The notes under the pieces were generated by a model. The model searched no databases. It was not told the DNA's origin and saw nothing but the letters and a program-made list of their open reading frames with translations. A stretch of 64,000 bases of DNA from Oikopleura dioica. Its lineage: Eukaryota > Chordata > Appendicularia > Copelata > Oikopleuridae. A program made the translations under genes and the position numbers. Below, in pieces: positions 46,201 through 54,016 of this stretch (position 1 is the stretch's first letter; every line of letters starts with the position of its first letter). The stretch lies in assembly GCA_907165135.1 (NCBI GenBank), contig CAJRAX010000010.1:1-64000 (forward strand). Direction: 5' to 3'.

Positions 46201-46682
46201 ATGAGAATGTCGAAGATTCGACGGGCGAATCGATAATAAATGCAGAATTTTCTTATGGCGAAAACAATGATTTAGAAATAATTTCTCGGGCGGAAGAATT
46301 ATCAAGTGAAAGTGAAAGGCCTGTAGAAAATAAAACTGACGAAACTTCTGATCAAGTGATTTTAGAGCCTCACTCTTCGGAGAAAATTGAAAGTTCGTTA
46401 GAATCGGATTTGGATACTGACACTAATGAGGATGAAAATCAAGTGATACAAGGGAATAATCTAAGCCATATTGCTAATGAATCAGATTTAACGGGAGAAA
46501 TTGATATTGTTGCGGGCAATATTAGGCAAGAAAGCTTTTCGGACGAAACATCAATGCGGGTTGAGTTAACGGCTTATTCTGATCTTCAGATTACAGAAAA
46601 TTATCAACCTATCCCTCAAAAGTCAAATAAACGCAGATACAATTTTTCAAGCGACTCTGATTCAGATATTCGGGAGGACTAA
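43263..46682 (+). CDS. pol: Pol of element C: RT, RNase H, integrase
   Basis: 1139 codons, open from the frameshift to a TAA. The left edge is not a true start; it continues the protease frame. Domains (numbered from the left edge): RT with WRLVVDYRKLN (153-163), CDLYKGFHQ (192-200), MPMGLKNSP (225-233) and YMDD (255-258); RNase H with D404 in LETDAS and D481 in ITDNS; integrase zinc finger H616, H620, C650, C653; catalytic D683, D743, E777 with FDLIGP and GAVEN; GPY/F-like FIGP at 892-895. The last 200 residues are an acidic, serine-rich linker ending in a basic KRR and a DSDSD cluster. The domain that follows in copy B lies beyond the TAA at 46680-46682 in the same frame. Confidence 0.93.
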   Translation: MQEVSPDSPIFRILILNMTDSSIKLDKGTKLVELFEVCKVGQIKEEAVEEILQNIKVGPISSENKPKFFDLMKEFCYLLLKEADYIPECSIAEFNIDTIDSVPSVSQPYRTAFALRQTMWDILNNYLENKVIEPCISVWNSPCLLVRKKGGSWRLVVDYRKLNQNTHQFHYPLPSLEDSISYMQNSKIFSACDLYKGFHQVRISPESANKTAFSTEHGQFRFLRMPMGLKNSPCFFMLVMDKALENIPKSAVLAYMDDVCIHSVSEAEHLVNLRKFFMALAANNLRLNAKKCSFFENSVDFCGYNIGNGKVKPSKARIESIKNLREPKNKNEAMSIFGMLNYHRRFIKNFADKAKAITNSYKGQFFWDSEAQQAFENLKKEITENALELSIAPIEGGRLVLETDASHSGYGGVLYLCEEKNNTDGHLHGERCLRPVAYNSGNFTEAQLKYIVLEKEMLSAKLSMEKWSVYLKFRKFDLITDNSNLKYIQSFRTNNSRLQRWIADIMAFDFRIILKPSSQMKISDCLSRFTKVSQLKAAESNFLDLQKLDPDLKQIINFTKIDRWPNVPPPKLLPYLIHRHDFYFLESGELAIRSTDKTFRICVPEIKQNEIIETYHNDCHDGIDITYSKIIRKYYWKNMKETITGFIKTCFYCQTRKPNNHPNRAPTKTFVTPEGPYQAMGFDLIGPLRPTDLGMIYIFTAVDFFSKKVYAEPLNSKKSDYLLGKFKNMIFRNPVFPQFCLFDNAPEFIKIKSFCETHSIKFNQSPPRHPSTNGAVENINRTLKSRLRAKCDMINWDQCINEVLHSINSSIHSVTKFSPFTIETGIKNPQFINDLNWRKNENKMEIDFNEIKARIDREKQARCEKSNNLNFKEYQLNDKVLIKNFRSKFPPFIGPMTIIEKHLTVYTCRDDKTAKIFKRHADDLKIFYIRRETTESLDTGLVDQSEPASACEKDSGFCEFLFSQGSIFEDFSQFECLKPHENVEDSTGESIINAEFSYGENNDLEIISRAEELSSESERPVENKTDETSDQVILEPHSSEKIESSLESDLDTDTNEDENQVIQGNNLSHIANESDLTGEIDIVAGNIRQESFSDETSMRVELTAYSDLQITENYQPIPQKSNKRRYNFSSDSDSDIRED

Positions 46683-46706
46683 ATTTTAGTTCAAGACCCA
46701 ATTGTT

Positions 46707-47342
46707 TTGGCCAAAAAACCAATTTCGGGAAAAAAATTGGAGCAAGAAACAATCAAAAAGAAATCGGCTTCGTCTTCTCTTCCGGATTTGAATTTTTCAA
46801 ATTTTTTTCCAAATTTTGACCAAAATAAGGGTGATCATGAAATGATTGATTTTGAAGACTTAAAATTAATTGTGATCTTTGAAAACGAACACGAAAATCT
46901 TTTTTCTGAAATTGATAAATCATCCATTAATTACGATAAAAATACAGTAATCGAAACAGCTTGCGTACTAAAACAGTCAGAATTACCAAAAGATGTAATT
47001 CTATTTATTTGTAGACAATTTAAAATAGATCATACGCCGGCTGAAAAAATGGCTGAATTAAATATTCGAATAAGAGATTGGTTAATCGAGAATCAGCCAA
47101 ATTGGCACAAGGGAAGTTCGGGGGAGTATTTATTTCTTTGCAATCTTTTTTTGAGAAGAAATTTCACTCTTTCGGAATTCCGGGCCCCAGAACTTAAATG
47201 TCTGGCATCCTTTTATTTATTACCAAAATTAAATTTTATTTCAAGATCAGTTTTCTCTGAATACATCAAAAGTTATTTTTCTGAACACTTTCCGAATCAA
47301 CCATGTAAAAATCGTGATCTTCTTTTTGGCCCAGACATTTAA
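46707..47342 (+). CDS. C-terminal pol domain of element C (SAP-like), separated by one in-frame stop
   Basis: A 211-codon open stretch in the same frame as pol, separated from it by a single TAA; the 24 bases between are open. It has no ATG at its left edge (TTG there; first internal Met is in MIDFED), so it is probably the tail of pol reached by readthrough, or was fused to pol until a point mutation. Residues about 95-211 align with the last 125 residues of copy B Pol: PNW then K, LF, TL.E, PELK (161-164), FY.LP (169-173), FPN.P and a final PD. The PELK to FY.LP part resembles a SAP helix-extension-helix motif. The N-terminal 40 residues are Lys/Ser-rich. Function unknown; a DNA- or chromatin-binding targeting domain is the best guess. 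Confidence 0.8.
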   Translation: MAKKPISGKKLEQETIKKKSASSSLPDLNFSNFFPNFDQNKGDHEMIDFEDLKLIVIFENEHENLFSEIDKSSINYDKNTVIETACVLKQSELPKDVILFICRQFKIDHTPAEKMAELNIRIRDWLIENQPNWHKGSSGEYLFLCNLFLRRNFTLSEFRAPELKCLASFYLLPKLNFISRSVFSEYIKSYFSEHFPNQPCKNRDLLFGPDI

Positions 47343-47366
47343 GTATAGGATTTCCATTTTCAGTAT

Positions 47367-47380
47367 AAAAGAAAAAAAAA
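47367..47380 (+). other. Possible displaced polypurine tract of element C
   Basis: AAAAGAAAAAAAAA is the only long purine run near the 3' LTR but ends 23 bases short of it; the intervening sequence (CCCCTGGCGCGGGCATAG before the LTR) is not purine-rich. Confidence 0.3.
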
Positions 47381-47637
47381 TATATCCCCTGGCGCGGGCA
47401 TAGTGATACCTAATGTGAAAAAAAAATAATATACTGAATCGCCAAATCACGGCCAAAATAAAAAACAATGCATGATTTCACAAGCTTACATTAAGTGCTA
47501 ATCAAGTTGATTAGGCCTCGTCAAAAATCAAGAAAAAATATGGCAAACCAAAAAAAATAGAAAAAATAAAGGTTTGATGATTAGACTGAGGGTTATTTCT
47601 AGCATGAGAACGCTAGAAAAATTGTTAACAGTATTTG

Positions 47638-47649
47638 CACGTACGCGTG
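47638..47649 (+). promoter_or_regulatory. LTR stem-loop with TACG tetraloop (element C, 3' LTR)
   Basis: CACG, loop TACG, CGTG, identical to the 5' LTR site. Confidence 0.5.
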
Positions 47650-48176
47650 TGTTCACATATTTCTAGGCACATTAGCCAGCCCTTTTGATATCTTACGATT
47701 CAAAAGGTTTTATTATTAATCCCTTTTAGGTTTAAACTAATTTACGCATGAATTTATCTCACGATCTTCATAATCAACCATCCTTACAATATTCTTGTTC
47801 TTTTCTTTATTTATTTCCTTTCAAAATAAGTTGACTGTACTTGGACGACAAATCTTTTTGGACGCCGTTGGAAGACTCCTTCTTACTGTTGAGCTTCCCG
47901 TAAGGGCTGAACGCTAAGTAGCCGCGGGCAGAATATCCCAAACCGGCAAAAAGCGTTTATAAGCGCTCACAGGTAATCGAACTCGCCGAGGACCGGTTAC
48001 TGCTTTTCTAGGAAACTGACCATTTTCGACATTGCAGTTACACGTGCGCGTGACGCCGACCCGACAAGAACGACAACGACGACATCTACTACTACGACAA
48101 CGACGACGGAAACCTTGCCTGGACCGACAATGGAATTCTGACAACAACAACGACTAATGCCCTGGAATTTGTCGAG

Positions 48177-48228
48177 ACTTGTAATAAAACAGTGGGTCAC
48201 ATAGTGAGAAAGCTGTTTTATTACAAGT
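48177..48228 (+). promoter_or_regulatory. LTR long hairpin with AATAAA and CACATAGTG loop (element C, 3' LTR)
   Basis: The 16-bp stem and 20-nt loop of the 5' LTR hairpin are kept unchanged here although the LTRs have diverged elsewhere. Confidence 0.68.
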
Positions 48229-48556
48229 TTTTGGCAAAAAGCGCCACCTATGGCGAATTGATAAAAATAGAAATTTTTCAACAAAATCGTAACATATTAT
48301 ATAATTATCTGAAATTGATGTTACGTAAACAGATGATGAAAGTTAGCCGATTACGCCTTACGTAAGAAGCCACAATGGCCGAAATGGCCCCATTTACAAA
48401 AACAATAGAAAAATCCGGAACCAACCGGTTTCCGAAATGGAACTTTTCAAAATTTGAAATTTCAAAAATCATTCTCGATTATCAATAAAACCACCACCAG
48501 CTTATTTTATTTTTCGTGTTCTTTGCAAGGATTTTAGCAAGCCGCAATTTGTATCA

Positions 48557-48561
48557 AACTG
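48557..48561 (+). repeat. Target site duplication of element C, right
   Basis: AACTG, matching 40274-40278. Confidence 0.9.
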
Positions 48562-48774
48562 TCAATCATCTGAAAACGCCAAAAAATCCATCAGAATTTT
48601 AATTAATTTTTTTTTTATTTTTATGAACTGTAAATCATCTGAAAACGCCAAAAAACGCATCAGAATTTTTCTTAATTTTTTCGTTTATTTTTATGAACTG
48701 TAAATTATCTGAAAACGCCAAAAAACGCATCAGAATTTTTTTTTATTTTCTTTTTTATTTTTTTGAACTGTAAA
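48557..48774 (+). repeat. Satellite remnant between element C and solo LTR D (218 bp)
   Basis: About three and a half satellite monomers, same orientation as the neighbouring blocks. Confidence 0.95.
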
Positions 48775-48950
48775 TGATACGAATAGAGGAAAGAACACAA
48801 GAAAAAAATGAAAAATTGAATATCCCAGTCACATAACTATTTTCGCCAATTAGGTTGATTAGGCATGAATTTCACAGTTTTATGTTCCGACGATTTTTGG
48901 AGCCAAATCTCGGATGCTTGCATGAATTCATAAATCTCTATTTTTACTTC

Positions 48951-48966
48951 ATAACGTACGCGTTAT
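48951..48966 (+). promoter_or_regulatory. LTR stem-loop with TACG tetraloop (solo LTR D)
   Basis: ATAACG, loop TACG, CGTTAT: a perfect 6-bp stem, different in sequence from those of A/B and C/E. Confidence 0.58.
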
Positions 48967-49435
48967 TTCACAATTCAAAGGCACCTTAGCCATCCGTTTC
49001 GGCGGTTCTTTATTTAACTCTTTCTAGTGCTCACTACTTCTTTGTTTAATTTATGAATCGAGCTGACTCTTCAATGTCTTCAAACGATGAGGGCAATTCT
49101 TCTTGATTATAAAAAATCAACTGGCTTTTTCTACTACTACAACGGAGCTGTTGCATGTATTTCATCCTCTAGCTGAGTTCCGCTTTAAGCGGCTTGACAG
49201 TGTGACCCCGTGATCCTCGGGATGGCGCTGTCTGTAAGTGCTCCTAGGTAGGCAAAATTGATTGAACACCTTTCTGGCTCGCTTTAGGAAAGCTGACCAC
49301 TCTCCTCAAAACCGACAGAATTGCAGCTTCAACAATGGCGGCGACTTCTCTGACAACAACGACGACTACGCAATGGACTGACAACGATTACTGGAACTGG
49401 CTTTGGAAAAGTATTGATACAAATTCATTAAATTT

Positions 49436-49483
49436 TATCAGAAAGGGATATGGCCACATAGTGGGAAATTGAACTTTCTGATA
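49436..49483 (+). promoter_or_regulatory. LTR stem-loop with CACATAGTG apical mini-hairpin (solo LTR D)
   Basis: TATCAGAAAG (49436-49445) pairs perfectly with CTTTCTGATA (49474-49483). The loop holds CCAC-ATA-GTGG (49454-49464), where the outer pair T-A of the other families is replaced by C-G, a compensatory change. Confidence 0.65.
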
Positions 49484-49782
49484 TGATTTATTTCTTGCGA
49501 CTAATTTCGAAGCAAACGTGGCTGTTTTGGCGAAATTCGAGCGACAGAAAAACAAGTGCGCGAAAAGCGCTCACCATATTTGGAAAGAAAAACATGGCGC
49601 GAAATGCGCCAAATGCCTTATTTGGAAACAATAGCACCTGCGCGAAATGCGAATTGAAAATTTGAAATTTTGAAAAATCACTCTCTCCGTACCCAAAATA
49701 ATACAGCCACGTTTTGAAATTTTGGCGTCATTCTTTGCAAGTATTCTAGCTTAGAGAGCATTTGAGCAGCAAATCGGTATCA

Positions 49783-52694
49783 GTAAATTATCTGAAAACG
49801 CAAAAAAACGCATCAGAATTTCTATTAATTTTTTTTTTTATTTTAATGAACTGTAAATCATCTGAAATTGCCAAAAAACGCATCAGAATTTTTCTTAATT
49901 TTTTTCGATTTTTCTGAACTGTAAATACTCTGAAAACGCCAAAAAACGCATCAGAATTTTTCTTAATTTTTTTTTATATTTTTATGAACTGTAAATCATC
50001 TGAAAACGCCAAAAAACGCATCAGAATTTTTATTAATTTTTTTTTATATTTTTATAAACTGTAAATTATCTGAAAACGCCAAAAAATGCATCAGAATTTT
50101 TTTTTTTTTGTTATTTTAATGAACTGTTAATCATCTGAAAACGCCAAAAACGCATCAGATTTTTTATTAATTTTTTTTTTTATTTTTATGAACTGTAAAT
50201 CATCTAAAAACGCCAAAAAACGCATCAGAATTTTTATTAATTTTTTTTTTCGATTTTTTTGAACTGTAAATTATCTGAAAACGCAAAAAAACGCATCAGA
50301 ATTTTTATTAATTTTTTTTTTTATTTTTATGAACTGTAAATCATCTGAAAACGCCAAAAAATCCATCAGAATTTTTATTTATTTTTTTTTATTATTTTTA
50401 TGAACTGTAAATCATCTGAAAACGCCAAAAAACGCATCAGAGTTTTTTTTTATTTTTATGAACTGTAAATCATCTGAAAACGCCAAAAAACGCATCAGAA
50501 TTTTTTTTTATTTTTTTTCGATTTTTTTGAACTGTAAATTATCTGAAAACGCCAAAAAACGAATCAGAATTCTTTTTAATTTTTTTTTTATTTTTATGAA
50601 CTATAAATCATCTGAAAACGCCAAAAAACGCATTTGAATTTTTTTTAATTTTTTTTATATTTTTTTGTACTGTAAATTATCTGAAAACGCCAAAAAACGC
50701 ATCAGAATTTTTTTTATTTTTTTTCGATTTTTTTGAACTGTAAATTATCTGAAAACGCCAAAAAACGCATCAGAATTCTTTTTAATTTTTTTTATATTTT
50801 TTTGTACTGTAAATTATCTGAAAACGCAAAAAAACGCATCAGAATTTTTATTAATTTTTTTTTATATTTTTATGAACTGTAAATCATCTGAAAACGCCAA
50901 AAAATCCATCAGAATTTTTATTTATTTTTTTTTATTATTTTTATGAACTGTAAATCATCTGAAAACGCAAAAAAACGCATCAGAGTTTTTTTTTATTTTT
51001 TTTTATTTTTATGAACTGTAAATCATCTGAAAACGCCAAAAAACGCATCAAAGTTTTTTTTTATTTTTTTTTATTTTTATGAACTGTAAATCATCTGAAA
51101 ACGCCAAAAAACGCATCAGAGTTTTTTTTTATTTTTTTATTTTTATGAACTGTAAATCATCTGAAAACGCCAAAAAACGCATCAGAGTTTTTTTTTATTT
51201 TTTTTTATTTTTATGAACTGTAAATCATCTGAAAACGCCAAAAAACGCATCAGAGTTTTTTTTTATTTTTTTATTTTTATGAACTGTAAATCATCTGAAA
51301 ACGCCAAAAAACGCATCAGAGTTTTTTTTTTTTTTTTTATTTTTATGAACTGTAAATCATCTGAAAACGCCAAAAACGCATCAGAGTTTTTTTATTTTTT
51401 TATTTTTATGAACTGTAAATCATCTGAAAACGCCAAAAAACGCATCAGAATTTTTTTATTTTTTTCGATTTTTTGAACTGTAAATTATCTGAAAACGCCA
51501 AAAAACGCATCAGAATTCTTTTTAATTTTTTTTTTATTTTTATGAACTATAAATCATCTGAAAACGCCAAAAAACGCATCAGAATTTTTTTTAATTTTTT
51601 TTATATTTTTTTGTACTGTAAATTATCTGAAAACGCAAAAAAACCCATCAGAATTTTTATTAATTTTTTTTTTTATTTTTATGAACTGTCAATCATCTGA
51701 AAACGCCAAAAAATCCATCAGAATTTTTCTTAATCTTTTTTTTTATTTTTATGAATTGTTAATCATCTGAAAACGCCAAAAAACGCATCAGAATTTCCTT
51801 AATTTTTTTCGATTTTTTTGAACTATAAATTATCTGAAAACGCAAAAAAACGCATCAGAATTTTTATTAATTTTTTTTTTTATTTTTATGAACTGTAAAT
51901 CATCTGAAAACGCCAAAAAATCCATCAGAATTTTTATCTATTTTTTTTTATTATTTTTATGAACTGTAAATCATCTGAAAACGCCAAAAAACGCATCAGA
52001 GTTTTTTTTTATTATTTTTCGATTTTTTTGAACTGTAAATTATCTGAAAACGCCAAAAACGCATCAGAATTCTTTTTTATTTTTTTATTTTTATGAACTA
52101 TAAATCATCTGAAAACGCCAAAAACGCATCAGAATTTCCTTAATTTTTTCGATTTTTTGAACTGTAAATTATCTGAAAACGCAAAAACGCATCAGAATTT
52201 TTATTAATTTTTTATTTTTATAAACTGTAAATCATCTGAAAACGCCAAAAATCCATCAGAATTTTAATTAATTTTTTATTTTTATGAACTGTAAATCATC
52301 TGAAAACGCCAAAAACGCATCAGAATTTTTTTATTTTTTTTATTTTTATGAAATGTAAATCATCTGAAAACGCAAAAAAACGCATCAGAATTTTTTTTTT
52401 TTTTATTTTTATGAACTGTTAATCATCTGGAAACGCCAAAAAACGCATCAGAATTTTTTTTTATTTTTTTTTTCATTTTTATGAACTGTAAATCATCTGA
52501 AAACGCCAAAATACGCATCAGAATTTTTATTCATTTTTTTATTTTTATGAACTGTAAATCATCTGAAAACGCCAAAAAACGCATCAGAATTTTTTTTATT
52601 TTTTTTTCATTTTTATGAACTGTAAATCATCTGAAAACGCCAAAATACGCATCAGAATTTTTATTCATTTTTTTTTATTTTTATGAACTGTAAA
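49783..52694 (+). repeat. Tandem satellite array, block 3 (2.9 kb)
   Basis: Same monomer and orientation as blocks 1 and 2. Between about 50985 and 51400 several consecutive monomers carry GCATCAGAG or a close variant instead of GCATCAGAA, a local recent amplification. No genes. Confidence 0.97.
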
Positions 52695-52892
52695 TGATAC
52701 AATAGTCAAGAAATAAAGAGAAAAAAAAAATCAAATTTTATGTCACGGGCGAAATAAGCTCAGTCTAAGTCTAAAGATACTGCCCAATATTCACAAATAC
52801 TTCAAAAAGATGGCGTTGAAAATCCGCCCAAATCTTCTCCTCACGGTCAAACAAAAATCATTCACTAGTAAAAGATCTGTTTGCGCTCATAT

Positions 52893-52920
52893 GTTGATCA
52901 GTGCTAGAACCACTATCAAC
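52893..52920 (+). other. Bulged hairpin in solo LTR E
   Basis: GTTGAT and AGTG (one bulged C between them) pair with CACT and ATCAAC around the loop CTAGAAC. Ten pairs in all. Confidence 0.5.
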
Positions 52921-53023
52921 CTCTATGATTAGCGAGCGATCGCTTTGGTTCTCTGGAAAATGCTCTCATCATAATCAACCGGTTCGGGGTAAAAACTAAG
53001 CGGCAAAGTCTAGGTTATTATTG

Positions 53024-53035
53024 CACGTACGCGTG
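53024..53035 (+). promoter_or_regulatory. LTR stem-loop with TACG tetraloop (solo LTR E)
   Basis: CACG, loop TACG, CGTG, extendable by two G-U pairs. Confidence 0.5.
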
Positions 53036-54016
53036 TGGATTGTCACAACTGTACTACTTATTATTTCTTCAGCTTTCGCTTATCTGGCCGCTTGAGCCCC
53101 ACGCATGAAACTCATTTATCAATCATTAATTTATTCTCAAAGAAAAAAATCAAAATTCTTTAAATTTATTGCATGCGGAATTACGTGAAATTCGACTTAA
53201 ATTCTTATTGTTAAATTGAACTTTATCATCTAGTTCTTGTTCTAAACTGATTCTGAAATCAACGAGGATAATTCAATTGCTGCGGACAATTACGGGTTCT
53301 ACCGCCCCGTCTTCTCTTCTACCATTTTCGCCGACTTCAGATGGCACTCCTTGGGCGACTGTGCAGATACGGGAGACCTGAGCGGTTCCTTATCTCCGAT
53401 GAGGCTTGACGCCAAGTATCGAGTTAAGAGAAACGCGTCAGTAACTGCCGCTAGGTGAGCCGAAGTTATATAATATTTTCTGTAATTTAACATTTTATTT
53501 AACTGTAATTTTACTTGTTTTTTTTAACGCTTAATTATATTAATTATAACTGGCCGATAATTATTATAATTTATTTAAATTACTTCTATCTGTATTTTTT
53601 TATGTGTTTCTTACTCTTTTCTATATCCTGGAATCTACAATCTGCGCAAAACGCAACTTCAACCCTTCACATGTTCGCCAAAATGATGAATAAAAATGCT
53701 GCGAGAACCCGGCTCCGGCGCAAGAAAAATGTTCTGAAAAGAACGCCAAAAACATTCAACCGGATGAACTTTTGCGAACCAGTCTATTTTTATTGTTTTT
53801 ATTATAACGCTTTGTTTTGCGCGCCTTTGTCAAAATTTGTTTACGAATTGCACCTGCGCATTTTGGATGCATTTCGCTCACCGCCAAAAAATAGTCAGAC
53901 TTCCAATAAACCAAAAACAGCGAAAAGCTTTTATTTTTTTCGCGAATTTCTTGCAGGAAAATTTAATTAGGTTTAGAATTTTTTAATTGCAATCAACGAA
54001 GAAAACGCTGGTATCA

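Larger units (their letters stand above)
40279..48556 (+). mobile_element. Full-length Ty3/gypsy-type LTR retrotransposon C (8278 bp)
   Basis: Plus-strand element with LTRs of 1120 and 1153 bp (TGATACC to GTATCA), AACTG duplications, gag, and pol in protease-RT-RNase H-integrase order. It is homologous to A/B along the whole coding region but clearly a separate family, with largely different LTR sequence. LTRs differ by roughly a dozen substitutions and a 33-bp indel, so it is older than copy B. Pol has one frameshift (43233-43237) and one in-frame stop (46680-46682), so this copy is probably not autonomous as read. Confidence 0.95.
47404..48556 (+). repeat. 3' LTR of element C (1153 bp)
   Basis: TGATACC to GTATCA, flanked on the right by AACTG. 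It contains the 33 bp absent from the 5' LTR and differs from it by roughly a dozen substitutions. Confidence 0.95.
48775..49782 (+). mobile_element. Solo LTR D (1008 bp)
   Basis: Begins TGATACG and ends GTATCA, with GTAAA on both sides (48770-48774 and 49783-49787). There is no internal sequence, so a full element was lost by LTR-LTR recombination. It is distantly related to the LTR of element C in the same orientation: shared blocks include a GGCACCTTAGCC-like stretch, a GAAAGCTGACCA block, an ACAACGACGACTACG segment and the TTGCAAGTATTCTAGC 3' end. It carries both family-wide stem-loops with its own stem sequences. Confidence 0.9.
52695..54016 (+). mobile_element. Solo LTR E (1322 bp)
   Basis: Begins TGATACA and ends GTATCA, flanked by GTAAA on both sides (52690-52694 and 54017-54021). 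No internal region. In the plus orientation it shares ATGCTCTCATCATAATCAAC and AGTCTAGG-TTA stretches with the A/B LTR sense strand, so it is a distant relative of that family. It has a TACG stem-loop and a 10-bp bulged hairpin (52893-52920), but I do not find the CACATAGTG loop. A 151-codon open stretch inside it (53515-53970) resembles nothing I recognise and is probably chance. Confidence 0.88.

Noticed and set aside
53515-53970. 151-codon ORF in solo LTR E as a host or accessory gene
   Set aside because: It lies wholly inside the LTR, has low-complexity hydrophobic AT-driven composition at its start and no recognisable domain; no homologue is visible in the other LTRs.
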